Assembly (NCBI GenBank): GCA_030374805.1
Contig: JARGSG010000211.1
Location: 186,001 to 250,000 of the forward strand
Origin: Gracilaria gracilis
Lineage: Eukaryota > Rhodophyta > Florideophyceae > Gracilariales > Gracilariaceae
Length of the DNA: 64,000 nt
Direction of reading: 5' to 3'
Shown: piece by piece, positions 1-11,627 of the stretch
Numbering within the stretch: the stretch's first letter is position 1
Layout of the letters: each line of letters opens with the position of its first letter
Program-made: the position numbers and the translations under genes
Notes under the pieces: model-generated
Databases searched by the model: none
What the model saw: only the letters and a program-made list of their open reading frames with translations
Told to the model about the DNA's origin: nothing

Positions 1-189
1 GCATGCATGGAGTTACAACGTCATCGGAAGTTTATTGGTTGTGAGCCGGACCCTGACTGTTTTGCGCATGCTAGTCACGCGGCTATTGTTCAGTTTGCGA
101 TGTGCATGCGCGATAATGAGATGGACATTCAAATTACGCAGGAGGTCCGCAACTCTGTGAATCGCGTGATGGACTTATTTCCCAAGTAG
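1..189 (+). pseudogene. C-terminal tail of a methyltransferase-like protein, cut by the window edge
   Basis: The frame is open from base 1 to a TAG at 187-189. It reads RKFIGCEPDPDCF and then a hydrophobic helix and an acidic tail. The 'fiGCE-D-pxCF' turn resembles the last strand and helix of DNA methyltransferase folds carried by some mobile elements; that is a by-eye resemblance and no catalytic motif lies inside the window. The same frame continues downstream, with stops, into the SET-like remnant at 382-993, so the two pieces may once have been one protein. Short and partial, so a chance match is possible. Confidence 0.3.
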
Positions 190-381
190 AACGCTCGTTC
201 TTCACGATCATGGAAGGCTCCATCCGGCTTCTAACAGTATCAGAAGTTCCCATCGTATATTCTGGACTTCCTGGCATCGATGTGGCGGGAGAAGGGCATG
301 GCCATGATCGGCAGGCGCAAAGCGCTGCATGAATGGCCGAAAACGTTGCAAGGGAAGATGGGTCTCCTGGATTGAAACGCG

Positions 382-993
382 ATGTTGGCACTGGAGGCCA
401 CTATGTGTGTTTGTCGCATTTGGAATTCATCGATTCGTCACCATGACGCAAGAGTGGGAGTGTTTATCACGCGCCGTTTCATGAAGAACGAAGAGATATG
501 TTTCTTTTACGGAACTCTAGTGTACCATGACGTAACGAAGAGGAAGGAGGTACACAAGAAGTATGGGGAAGGGTTGTTGGGAGCCACCGCTGCACGTTTT
601 CGACCTTATGCGATGGAGGTTAGCCTGCGAGGCGAGTTATTCCGGAAACTCCCGGAAAGGAGACGAGAAGTACCTACAATCCCGGTATGGATTGTCCCCA
701 CTCCATTTTCGTTGGGTGAAACAATTAACGACCCACAATGTATGGAAGGGGATAAAGAAAGAGATGCAGTGGAGGATGGCTTGAAGCAGCGACGGACTGC
801 CAATGTGGCGGTGATTCGAACCCCAGGAACTGGGCAAGTTCCACTTTAATTAAGAGAATACCGAATGCTTGCCGTCCGGGCACCTCGGGTTGTAGAAGTG
901 AGAGAAGAGTTGTTTGCAGATTATGGAATGAAGTACAAATGGAGTACGTCGTCGAATCCTGTAGTAATCGAATGGAGCTCAATTGATTTATGA
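382..993 (+). pseudogene. SET-domain (lysine methyltransferase-like) remnant with an in-frame stop
   Basis: One frame encodes a recognisable SET domain. The N-terminal part has VGVFITRRF, then EEICFFYGTLVYHDV, a YGEGLLG loop and an RRTANVAVIR segment. A TAA at 847-849 interrupts it. The same frame then continues with the C-terminal SET core (AVRAPRVVEVREELFADYG, then Y) to a TGA at 991-993. In active SET proteins this C-terminal part holds the NHS/ELxxDYG pseudoknot that binds S-adenosylmethionine. The canonical NHS is replaced by ANV. A stop rather than a frameshift breaks the domain, as in a slowly decaying gene. No intact start is visible; the frame runs back with stops into the methyltransferase-like tail at 1-189. 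Enzymatic activity is unlikely. Confidence 0.5.
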
Positions 994-1388
994 CTTATAG
1001 TACCGAAATGTGTACCGTAGTATGTGTAAAATCAAATTGTGTACATTTTATTACGCTTTCTCTCTAGCTCTAGTGTTCTACAGGGGAGGAAGAGAACTCC
1101 CCCAAGTGAGTGGATGTCGTCACTTTTATCGTTCAGTGACGTGAACAAAATGGGGATAGGATTTGGGGGAGTAGGTTAACTTTCAAGTACATGGAAAAGA
1201 AGATACGGAGTACATGTGATATCATGTGAAAGTGGAACAGTTTTTGGCAGTGAGGTTTCGTACAGGAAGAGAAATTTCCGTGCCAATTTTCAGAAAGTGA
1301 TCCCGAAAAGTACTAAAACGGTGCGATATTTCTACCACACGTCGAGTGAAGGTGTGCGTTTCACGGGGGACCTGCGATCACGTCTAGC
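994..1388. other. Non-coding interval
   Basis: I see no gene, RNA or convincing terminal repeat. The stretch is moderately AT-rich and lies between the SET remnant and a purine-rich, G-biased region that leads into the next decayed ORF. Confidence 0.4.
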
Positions 1389-1452
1389 GGCGAACAAGTC
1401 GAGTGGCGAACAAGTCGAGCGGCGAACACGTCGAGCGGCGAAAACGTCCAGC
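1389..1452. repeat. 16-bp tandem repeat, four copies
   Basis: Four adjacent 16-mers of the form GGCGAACAAGTCGAGT/C occupy 1389-1404, 1405-1420, 1421-1436 and 1437-1452, with one to three substitutions in the later copies. The unit length is not a multiple of three, so copy-number changes would shift any frame passing through. Confidence 0.85.
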
Positions 1453-1772
1453 GGCGAGCGGCGACAATATCTACAGCGCACCGCCGGGCGCATCTTCGTC
1501 GTCCGATTCCATATGGGAAACGTTAAACGAGAAGTGCGAGTGCGAATGCGAATGCGGAGGATGTAAGCGGGCGCGCGTCAAAAGGGTAAAGGCGTGCAGA
1601 GGTGGTAGGTCGGGGTCTCGAGGATGGCTTGGGTAGTACTACGCGTGCGCCTCGAAGTGGTGATGTGGAAAATGGCGAGGGAGGTATTGGGCGTATTTCG
1701 CGCGCTCCTCGAAGCGGATTACGTGGGAAAGGTAGGAAGAGCACTGGGAGAAGTGATCGAGGCCGACCTTTG

Positions 1773-1835
1773 GAGCAAACCGAGCGAACCGAGGGAACCG
1801 AGCGCACCGAGCAAACGGAGCGCACCGAGCGAACG
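1773..1835. repeat. 9-bp tandem repeat, seven copies
   Basis: Seven copies of a GAGCRAACC-type 9-mer run without interruption. In the frame used by the downstream decayed ORF they encode a three-residue repeat (Glu-Arg/Gln-Thr type). The unit is a multiple of three, so copy number can change without shifting the frame. Confidence 0.85.
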
Positions 1836-2414
1836 GTAAGTGCCTTGGTAACACAAGCTACTCCGCTTCCACATGAGATGGGAAATGGAGGAGGGGAAAG
1901 CAGGGGAGGGATGGGAGGAATGCAAAGGGATGATGCGCGGGGTGGTAAGGATACAGGTGGGCGGCGATGAATCCACGCAAGTTGTAGAAGAAGGCGAGTG
2001 TGAAGATGTCATAGAGAAGGGGAGGAAGCGTCGCAGTGAGGGCAGGGAAGGACGATAGCAAGAAGTACTATTGAGATATTTAGCCGTGGTATTCGAAGAT
2101 ATGAGGAAGAGAGAGTGGCTGGGGTTGGTGTTCGGGAGCGGAGGGGTCGCGAAAGAAAAGGAGGAGGAGGCGTTCAGGAGGCGAGGAACGAGAGCATGGA
2201 GGTTGTGGTTGATGTGAGGAGGAATCGAATGGTGGGCAGAGAAAGAACTGGTCGACCGTAACTTACTGCGATGCGGGAAGAAGAGAAACTGGAGGGTATG
2301 AGGCATATGAGGGAGCATGGAAACGCAGAGGACGGTGGGAGGCGAATTGGGAGTGTGGGCAATGGAATGGGGAGCCACGCCAATGTGAAGAGGATGGGAT
2401 AGCTCCGATACAAT

Positions 2415-4205
2415 TTGCCCGGGAGAGTTGTAGGACGTAGCAGTGGTAGATCAGTGATTGAAAATGTGAGAGACAATATACCAGTGGATGGGAGGGTATT
2501 AGAAGGAGAAGATGTCGTTGTCCGAAACAGGCACAGAACTGGAGGGAACTTTTTGGGAACCGCGGTACGAACGCCTGAAGGAATACGTGTGAGGCATAAT
2601 GCCGTTCGGATTGAGAACGATGTGCATGAAGAAGGAGTCGACGATTCTGGGGATCGTGGAGAGAGGAATGGAGCAAGGGAAATGAGAACTACAGGAATAT
2701 CAGAAGGAGATGAAGAGAACTTACGCGTGTTGCCAAGATCTTCACTGGTTGAGAGGGTGCATTCGTTGAAAGAGAAGCTGGGAAATATGAAGAAGGATCA
2801 CTGTACCATGATGGTGAATTTGAAGCTCACGCAGAAAGAATTTGAACGGATGAGGGAGGAGCTGAAGCAGCAAAATGGATTGAATAAAAGTTTAAGGGAG
2901 GCTGTGAAGGGTAGGAAGCGAAGGGGGTGTGGGAAGGAAGTGAAGGGGCGTTGAAAACATGAAATAGAGGTGCCAGAATGTTTTTACGGATTTGCAAGGG
3001 CTGTATATGATAAGAATCTCCATTGTGCGAAGTTGGAGGCGTCAGAACTTTGTTTTGACACGGAGAACGTTCGTAGGAGCTGGAAGAACAGGAGTGAGAC
3101 GGTAAGAGAAAGTAGAGACGGCAGCATTTTTGTGGTTGGGGAGAAGGAGATGGTACCTCGCTGCCCGTATCAAGTGGCAAATGAGATGAGGGCGTATACG
3201 CCACCAACGGAGGGATGAAGTGATGTGCTGTTGAAGTATGTGGTGGAGACGGAAATAATGGGAGATACTTGGGATACGGTACGAGAAGCGGGAAGAAAAC
3301 AGGAGTGTGTAGATAATGTGAGTGCGGACATGTGTCTGAGGCAGCGGTTGAAGTAGATATTAAGCGATGTGATTGGGGTGCGAAAGCTGGCGGCTCGCGA
3401 CAAGTTCTTCCCCATCCTTGGATATGATTTGATTGCGAAACGTGCGAAACCTACTGAGGAGACTGAGCTATGGGAAGAGCTAAAGCAGCAGATGGGGGAG
3501 ACGCGCGAGAGGCTGATAGGAAGGGAGGAGGGCAGGAGGAATGAGTTGTGTGCGTGGAGAACGAGCCGGTTCGAAGACCCTGCGTATTCCGGGTCTCGTG
3601 CGGTTGGGCCACCATGGGAAGTTGGTGATGAAGATATGTACTTCAAGAATGGGATGGCGGTGGCAGTGTTGGAGGTGTATATGGGATACGCAGTGGAGAG
3701 GCAAAGTAACGGTGAACGGCAGTACGTGGATGGGACAGTGATGCACCTCGCGAGACGTGACGCATGGATTGTCTGTGTGGTGGAAAATATAAACGAGGTT
3801 GTGGGACGTGAAGGGCAAAGACAGATTTTGTTCTCTACTTTGTATGGGAATTATCTACCTAAGGCTGTTGAAAGAATACTGGGGGTAACCTGGCAACCGC
3901 TACAGGAGGAGCATGCCGAGGAGTGTGAGAACGATAGGTTTGTGGATGGAGATCCGAGGTGTATGTCGGGAAACTCTGGGAGAACTGCGACAGTTGGGCT
4001 GTGGGTACCATCGAGGGAGAAGATATACCTAGCTGTGAGGGAGGAATATTTTGTGGCAAAACTAACACGGAGACTAGGTGCAGTTCTTGATTGTTACATA
4101 GCGGCCTGTCGACCGGAGGACACGAGATTCGGGCGGTTGGTAGCACACCGGGCGGAACGCAGGGAAGGGACAGGGGTTGATGGTAGGGAAGAGGCGGGCT
4201 ACTAA
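2415..4205 (+). pseudogene. Long decayed ORF of unknown function, one frame broken by stops
   Basis: A single frame stays protein-like from 2415 to a stop at 4203-4205, interrupted only by TGA at 2952, TGA at 3216 and TAG at 3354. With weaker coding character it extends upstream past stops at 2259 and 2400. The first part (2415-2954) is basic and acidic with a coiled-coil-like stretch (heptads around VERVHSLKEKLGNMKK). The last 278 residues look globular, with conserved-looking aromatic and Cys positions, for example CAWRTSRFEDPAYSG and ILFSTLYGNYLP. I do not recognise the family. It converges tail to tail, 129 bp apart, on the KDZ/Plavaka-like transposase, so it could be the second gene of that transposon; that is inference. 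Confidence 0.4.
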
Positions 4206-4333
4206 GGGTAGAGTGAGTTGCAGTGAGGGGCGAAGGGGTGGGGGTATGTGTGGGATGGGGAAGAGATGCTTCTTCTTTCTCATGTCATGCGTATCTTCAC
4301 TCCTTCCAATTGAAACAAAGCGGGTTTAAATTT

Positions 4334-7300
4334 TTATGGAGCTGAAGCTAACAGGGAATAGAGGCTACGTGTTGGATGGTAAATAAGGCTTGGCGGTGCG
4401 GTCTCGATAGAACCGATTGAGATAGAATCGGTGAAAGCGCCAGTGTAGACGAGAAGTGAAGGGAGGAGCGGGGTAGTTCTGGCGAAGAACACGAACGGAG
4501 CCAAGGATGGATGAAGAGGGGATGAGTCCATACCAAGGGGAAACGTTATCGGAAGTGGAGTGGGTAGAGATGGGAACTGGGTAGAGATGGGAACTGGGTA
4601 GATGGTGTGGTTATGTTCGTCGTCTGTTGCCCATCGGAGGCAAACGCAGTTGAGGGTGATATCAACGTCGTCGCTGGGTGGGACGAGTTCCATGAACTGG
4701 AAGAATGCAAACTCCTTGGGAGAAGAAGTTGAAGAAGGAAGGGCGAAACGAAGAAGAGAGATGAGTTTGCAGACCCAGACGATGGATTTGGAGAGGGGGG
4801 AGGTGGAGCGGGCGACGAGAATGTGGGAGAACCTTGGGGACTTGGATGGACCGAAGAAAGAGGTGGCAAAAATTCGTTGGATGAGAGGGACTGGAGGATC
4901 CTGGGGCGCGAGCTCGTTCCGCTCTTCAATGTAGTTGTCGAGTGTTGGGATGTAACCGCCGACGACGTAAGCCGAGTTGACTATGGTGAGTCGAGCCTGT
5001 CGGAGGGCAGGGGAGTTGTCAGTGAGTTGTAGGTCTTCGAGAGAGAGAGTGATCAAGGATGGGAGGGCGTCTCTTCCGAATTGTGCAAGAATGGATAGTG
5101 TATCGGGGGGGAAAAGGTCTTGAAGAGATTTGTGAGGGAGGTGAGGATTGGAGCGAATGAATTTGTGGGCAGTGATTAGGTCAGCAAAGGGATGTGTTTG
5201 CCATCATGGACGAAACGGGGTTCTCGGGATTGGAGGGGGGAAGCGAGGCCAGGGGAGGAGGAGGTGATGGAAGGGTTTGTGGAGACGGGATTCCAGTCCT
5301 TGATGGCGTTGGAGCGGTGGATGGCACGAATGGTTTCTTGATGTGCGGTGGACCTGCGATTTGAGGTTTTGGAGTAGTAGGACTTGAAGAGGGTGTGGGC
5401 GTGCTCGAATACGCCGGCATCATTGAAGTGGAGGCCTCCGAAGCGGGGAATGTCCTCGACAATGTGGTCGAGGAGGTGGAACTTGAGGGTTCCGAGGCTC
5501 GAAGTGTGGTAGAGGCCGAGGACGAGTACGGCTGTGCGCTTGAAGGAGCGGATTTGGTTGTGGAGGTCGGTGCGGCGGGCGTGGGTCCATTCGGTTAAGA
5601 TTTTGTATCGCATGGAGGCGAGGAGGAGGTATGAGGACTTGGGGAAGACGGAAGTGATGAGAGCTGAATCGACTTCGTCACAGCATCGGTCGACGAAAGC
5701 GCCGATGAAGGTGAAGACCATGTCGAGTGCGCGGTAGTCTTTTGCTTCGAGCATACCACGCAAGCCGTCGGTAGTGAAGAAACGGTTGAGAGTTTGACCG
5801 TTGTCGGAAGTGTAGAAGTTCATGTGGAGTCCGTTTGCGGGGGACTGCTTTTTGATGGCGTGGAGGATGGTGTTTGAATGTTTGAGGATGGAAGTGCGGA
5901 CGGAGTTGAAGGGGCGACAGGATTTGGAGGAACCGAGGGTGGTGAAAAGTGCTTCTGAGCGGAGTGTCTCTATGGCGGCGAGCTTGATGAGCTTGGAGAC
6001 GCCGAGGTGGAAGTTGTGGAGTGGTTCGAGGGTGAAGATGTTGTCAGGGGAGAGGAGTGGGGTGATGTTGAGAAGAAGGTATGATTCGAAGAGGGAGGAG
6101 TACTTTGCGACGGAGAGGGAGTGGAGGGCTTCAAGGGCTTTTTCCTTTCTGTTGCGGGAGATTCTGGGTTTACGAGCGAGGAGAGCGTCCTGTGATTGTT
6201 GGAGGAGAGTGGAGTGTGATTTGCGTGCGGCGAGGGTCCGGTGCTGAGTTCTGGAGGAAGGGGATCGAATGTTTAGGGGAAGGTTTGTGCGGGAGACGGT
6301 GCATCTATGACAAGGGTGTTGGGGGCGGGTTCCGTGGGAGATGGCGAGGATGTCTTCTGCTTCGGAGATGTCGGCGCAGTAGCTGGCGATGATTGGGTGA
6401 CAGTGGAGGAGAACCCCATGGGCGTCACGGAAGGGGAACCCGTTGAGACCGGAGGAGAGGAGGGGGCCGAGGATGTTGGAGATGGCGAGCTGAATGAGTT
6501 CCATTTCGGTGTGGCGGGGGATGTGAGAGGAGGTTTGAGGGATGGAGTCGTGGTCTTGGGAGGGGCTGGTTGGGAAGAAGGAGGTTTGCAAGTATCCGAG
6601 AAGGGTGAGGTGTTCGGTGATGCACTTGCGACGGAGGGCATCGGAGAGGTTGAAAAGGGTGATTTGAAGGGGGTAGGAGGGGATGGAAGAGGATTTGAAA
6701 GAGGTGGGGGACTTGTCGGAGTAGATTTGGACCAAGCCGATGAAGGGGTCGATACCGGTGGAGTCCGGGGTGTGCCAGATGCAGGAGTCGTTGGAGGAGT
6801 GCATGATTGCGGCTTTGAGGGCGGGGAATGCTTCTTTTCCGAGGGTGGAGGGCGTGGGGTGGGCAAAAGCGGGAGAGCCGGAAGGGGTTGTGTGGGAGAC
6901 GCGGTGGAAGAAGGTGTTGTAGAAGTGGGCGAGGGCGAGTTGTTGTTTGAAGACCTGGATGGGTTCCTTTCGGAAGATGGTGGTGGAGAAGAGTTGCTGT
7001 GGGTCGGAGAGGGTGGTGGGTGCGAAGTCGTTGTTGCTGACACGGTGCTGGAAGAGGTTTTTCTCCACCTCGAGGCACTGGGTGGCGGAGGAAACGGCGT
7101 TGTGGAAGGCGGATTTGGAGAAGGCGGGGTCGTAGAGGAGGGAGATGAGTTCGTCAGCCTTTCGGAGGCCGAGGGAGGAGGCGATAGAAGAGATGTAGAG
7201 GACCATGCGTTCGATGTGGGGATTGTTGAGGAGGGGGAAGGAACGTGGAGGAGGGGGAGGAAGGGAGGGAGAGATGGAGCAGATGGGGGTAGTGGCGATG

Positions 7301-7613
7301 TGGTAGGCGTCGTGGGTGTGCAAGGAGAGTTGCTGGTGGGGGTAGGAGTCGTCGTCTGCGATGGGGACGTTGTCGGAAGGGCGGTTTGTGGGAGGGGGAG
7401 GTGTATGGAGGTGGGGGGTAGACTTGTGACGCTTGATGCGTGGGGGGTAGACTTGTAACGTTTGATGCGTGGGGGGAAGTGGGGGAGGCCTCCGCCTGGG
7501 GAGAGAAAACGCTTGTTTGGGTTGAGACGATTGGGGCATCTCCTCTGGTGTCTTTGGATGGCGGGGATGGTGCGGGTGAAGAAGGAGCAGCCTTCAAAGC
7601 AGCAGTTGGGCAT
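4334..7613 (-). pseudogene. KDZ/Plavaka-like DNA transposase, frameshifted twice
   Basis: Reading on the minus strand, an ATG at 7613 opens a short zinc-finger-like segment (CCFEGCSFF, then H and C about 20 residues on). After a frame change comes a 787-codon frame to 5176. It contains features I associate with Plavaka/KDZ transposases: CHPIIASYCADISEAEDIL, then a GTRPQHPCHRC Cys motif, later KFHLLDHIVEDIPRFGG and a conserved Glu-His (FEHAHTLFK). A further 240 codons (5056-4334) continue in a third frame after a frameshift near 5180-5190 and carry an FFQFMEL, then CVCLRWATD segment typical of the C-terminal part. The first frame change coincides with a 29-bp tandem duplication at 7421-7478. 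Family assignment is from remembered motifs; catalytic residues are not mapped. The element is inactive as read. Confidence 0.6.
7421..7478. repeat. 29-bp tandem duplication that breaks the transposase frame
   Basis: Copies at 7421-7449 and 7450-7478 differ at only three positions. 29 is 2 modulo 3, and the zinc-finger frame (ATG at 7613) and the long transposase frame differ by exactly that offset. Losing one copy would put the two in register, so this duplication is the simplest cause of the frame break. Confidence 0.85.
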
Positions 7614-7796
7614 GGCGGGGAAGGTTGGGTGGGGGGGTGTTGGAGAGAATTGGGGGTACGTAGCGGGGAGCGTAATATGGCGCACGGACGGTGGGACAGA
7701 GTGATGGGGATGATTGCACGTGATTCGAATGCGCTTCATATGTTTAGTAAACGAATGCCTGATGTGAAAGGTGTTGACTAGTGAACCGATCTCCAC

Positions 7797-8991
7797 AAAC
7801 TGAAAAGGTATTCGATCTATTTGTATACTTCTATTCCTATTCCATAAACAGCTATTTAGGTTTCTATCTAAGTGTCTATCTCGCTATTCGCCCACGTATA
7901 CATGAACGTAGGTGACGCTAACACACTTACATTGTGCTGCGAAACTACCATAGACGAAAGAAAAATGCTACTCTCCCTTCCATCCAAACTAGCAAAGATG
8001 GAAACAATTTGGAATATTTCTTTCGAAAAAACTAGCACAAGTGGAAAGGTGGAAATATTTTCGGAAATTCACACTTCCAAATTTTGATAAACTCACAGGT
8101 TTTTCGTTCGTTTTAATTCGGTCATTTTTGACCGCCAAACTAGCATTCCGATAACACCGACGTAGTGCACGGTTGGCCGGTGCAGTGGCACTGCCACGTG
8201 TACAAGTTGGTGATCGAGTGCCGGGCAGGCTGGCCGAGCGTACAAGTTGGACACGTGTGCAGTCTGGATAGTGACAATGCAAATTAGACCGATCGTACAG
8301 TAGTCAGTAGGGGCCCAGACCCGATATTTAGTGGTAGCTCGGGTCTCCCGAAGCCCCAATGGTAAACGACAAGCATCTTCTGCCGAACGTCTTCTTCGTT
8401 AGTTTGCATTCACGATAGACAGCACGGCTTCTCCTTTATCGGGTTTCTCAGACCGTTCGTACCCTTCCGCACGTTCCTGTACGTGCCTGGTGATACCATT
8501 CGTCCACTCTCCCCTCGACCGCCTGGTGCTTCCGCCCCTTCTCTCCGTTCGGATTCATTACAGTCACACGACTGTACGCTGCCGCCGCTCTTTTCTCAAG
8601 GCCGCTTCGGACTCTCTCTCTTTTTGTACATTATACTACAGTGAGCGGCGGCCTGATGTGGCAATGTACTATTGGCATCAACGCCCCGCGGAACACGTCC
8701 ATCGCGATTCATAGATATCAAAATTGCTTTTCGAATTTGCCGAAGCTTCTGGATGGGATCGGTTTGCTTTTCAGCAAAAGATCTCAGGTCTAGTGCCGTC
8801 CTCCCAGCAAACGAGCGAATGGTTCTAAAGTTTCATTGGCAAAATAACAGCTTCTCTACCATGTCTCGGAAGAGTGATGACCTCTGGTAGCTGTGAATGC
8901 GGTCAGAGAAGCTAAAAGTTCGTTCTGTTGCGGTGGCCGTGGGGCTAATTGTTAACGTACGGCACGCAAATTGCACGGGTTCTTCCAAAGC
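7797..8991. other. Non-coding interval between two transposase genes
   Basis: I find no gene. Two copies of GTACAAGTTGG (8200-8210, 8240-8250) flank a GC-rich segment with CACGTGT on either side, which could be remains of a transposon end. No terminal repeat could be matched across the neighbouring hAT-like element. Confidence 0.35.
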
Positions 8992-11627
8992 TCATTTCGA
9001 GAAACGATAGTTTGGCAGTAAAATACTTCCGTCAACCCAGACGCTGACCGGGCTAAGAGCGCCGCGCTGCCTTTGAAGCTCTGTCATTCCAGAGCCACTA
9101 TTCCCTTCAGCTCTAATAATTCCTTGTTGTATCCGTAGGGAACACTCTTCTTGATATTGGGCGACAATCTCGTTCATGAAAGCTACGTTCGACCTTCCAG
9201 CGGTGTAAACACCTCCACCATCTGAGTTGTCCTTTATATGGGTTCTAAAATGCCGCATGTGCTCTACGATGTTCTCCCGAGGTGTCCGGAAGCGGTCAAG
9301 GAGAGCGGCAGCATAATGCAGGTCAGACAAGAGTGTTATTTTAATTCGTTTCATGCCGGGTGGAGGACCTTTCTTCCGATTTCTGAAAACTTTTAGCAGA
9401 TGCTCGCAGTTCGATTGTCGGGGAGATGGGTAGTTGTCAAGCGGTAGTTTTCGTAATGCGTCCTCCGAGATGCGAGTGGCTTCAAAAACTTACGAACATA
9501 GAGGAGTTTCGGCGTCGAAGACGCGTAAGTACGTTCTACAAACTTTGAGGATTCCATGAGCCTGTTCCACTCTACGAAAGAGCTCATCGTTGAGGCTAGG
9601 ATCAACGAGGCTCTTTCTTCTTGCCAGCTTATCGCGAACACTCTGGGCGGAAATAAATCATCAAAGTCATCTGCTGTCACAAGCTCTTTGAGCAAAATGT
9701 CGGACACTTCTGTACCCCAAAAGCAGCTTCTCGGCTGACGCGAACCTTAAATTAGAAACTGGTTTCATTGTTCTAGATATTGAACTTATTTCAGGAACAA
9801 AACCTGACACACAGTACTCGGGCCCTTCGGATCCAGATTGAATGGAACCATCATGTTCTCCACACACGATTTCATCGTCCTCGACGCAGTCGTCGACGAG
9901 GTTTTGTAACTGTGGGTAGCCCTCCAGTGGTAAGCTCATCAGCTGTACTTCCGAATCGTCGTCCCGAAAATTGTGCTCACGGTCAGTACCTACATGAGTC
10001 GTTGCAAAGCTCGGGTTTGGAATCGATTGTACAATAGCGGAGCTGTTGGGCACTCGATCTGATGTGCCACGCGAATGGTCGTTGGAGACATTAGTGCCTG
10101 GATTACCTGTTCTGAGAGCGGCGCTACGCTCCATGCGCCCCTTTGAATTATACAGTTTCATCATCATCAATAAACGTTCTCTCAGACGTCTATACTTTCT
10201 GTTAAAGACAACCAAATCCGAAACAGTCCCTAGCACCTCTCGAATCCAAGAGATCTCACCTATATCGGCCATTAGGCGGTCAGCAACATGTGCTTGATTC
10301 TGCGAGGCCAACAACCTAGGTAATCGTCTCATTAGATTCTCACACGCGTTCTTCACATCTCCAGTGTTGTCTGTCACGATTGCGGCGTAGTTGTCTACCT
10401 TGGCCCATTTGCGCATCGTTTGCACAGCCATTTCGGCATAGTGGCTGACATCACATCTCGAGGACCCGCTGTAGATCGCAGTAAGAAAAATGGTCCGTAT
10501 AATAGCCCCGGATGAATCCATAACGCGAACCAACATATTCGTCTTCGGAGCGCTATTCACGTCTTCGAACGAATCAAACATGAGAGTACCATACCCTTCG
10601 TGTAGAATGTTAGTAAGCTCATTCTTCACCCTATCCATCAGAATAGAGTAGTACTTCTCAACCAACTTCCTCATTTGATACCCCGAGGGCACTGAGATTC
10701 TTCTACGAATGAACTGCATATATTCCGCGAATGGCTTATCTCGCCCTCTCTCTTTATTGAGGATAGAGAACGGAGGATGTTCTTCCACAACCAATCGTGC
10801 CAACGAAAGCTTCGAAATCTTGTGCTCTACAGGAGCACATTGATGGGCAGGGCAATCGTCTCCAATTTCCTTTTTCCTCGCAGTAAACTGCGAATACACT
10901 GGATCTGATCTCCATGCACTTGGATTGATGAGATCCCGTTTCGCGATATCGATCATTATCAAAGTGGCATCGTTGACGAAACTACGAGCGTCAGACGGTC
11001 TCATATTTGGGGTAGGGTTCATGAGTAGTGGAGGCCTTTTTCTTGTCCTTACAAGCCATCCAGAGTTCGTATCGTTCGGAGTACGGTATTTCGTTGCAGA
11101 CAATAGCGTATAAACGCTTTCATTTGTTCTCTGTGGTATTTAGAACTGTCTGGCAACGCATCGCTTTGCATTTTGACTTTCGTATGAGCACTCCACCTTC
11201 TCGCTCCGTTACTTCTTCTAAAAAACTGTCCAAGCTGTCCAACTTGCGGCGCTTTCTCCGCGACGAGTCAAAAGATTCGTCTCGGGAACTGATTGAACTA
11301 GCCTCAGAAAAAGAGGATGCACCTGCGTTACCTGCATTTTGATCGGTATCATGGATGGTGGCAGGAGATTGAGGAGATAATGGTGGATGATTGACATTTG
11401 GCGTTCCATCGCGACCTTCTTCGGTAAATGTCACGTTAAGCGCTTCATGTGGGAGCGGTAGGTTGAAGTTCTCGAGAATACCCCTGGCTTCCGAATAAGG
11501 AAAGGATCTTGGAGCGTTTTATGTGCCCATTGTTGAAAAAGGGTATGTATCTTTCGCAGTACTTGGCAAAAGTAGCAGTGATGTAGCCTTCGTTACTGTT
11601 TGATTGCGAATGTTCATAATTCTGCAT
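8992..11627 (-). pseudogene. hAT-like (DUF659) transposase in several frames
   Basis: A minus-strand coding region begins with an ATG at 11627. Its first 60 codons hold a degenerate BED-finger-like piece (KYCERYIPFFNNGHIKR, one Cys missing). A Ser/Lys-rich spacer follows. The main 478-codon frame (11103-9667) carries the DUF659 / hAT RNase-H core: LMFDSFEDV (first Asp), a strand and helix, then AAIVTDNTGDVKNACENL (second Asp) and a helix ending in HVADRLMADI. The C-terminal pieces at 9707-9393 and 9354-8992 include LLSDLHYAAALLDR, the usual start of the dimerisation half. Frames change near 11510, 11110, 9690 and 9370. hAT elements make 8-bp target duplications; I could not identify the ends. 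Clearly defective. Confidence 0.55.

Noticed and set aside
2415-4205. Stop-codon reassignment or readthrough to explain a frame with stops but no shifts
   Set aside because: All three stop codons occur as internal stops here, while PSAT, the piggyBac transposase and the membrane-protein genes use none internally, so the standard code with decay is simpler.
6307-7458. 383-codon plus-strand open frame, Gly/Val/Glu-rich
   Set aside because: It lies exactly opposite the KDZ/Plavaka-like transposase, has only Gly/Val/Glu composition from the complementary Pro/Ser-rich codons, and no domain.
6273-7796. 507-codon minus-strand frame, Pro/Ser/Thr-rich
   Set aside because: Only its first part (7613 to about 7450) is real, as the zinc-finger start of the transposase. 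The rest is an out-of-frame shadow of the 787-codon body.
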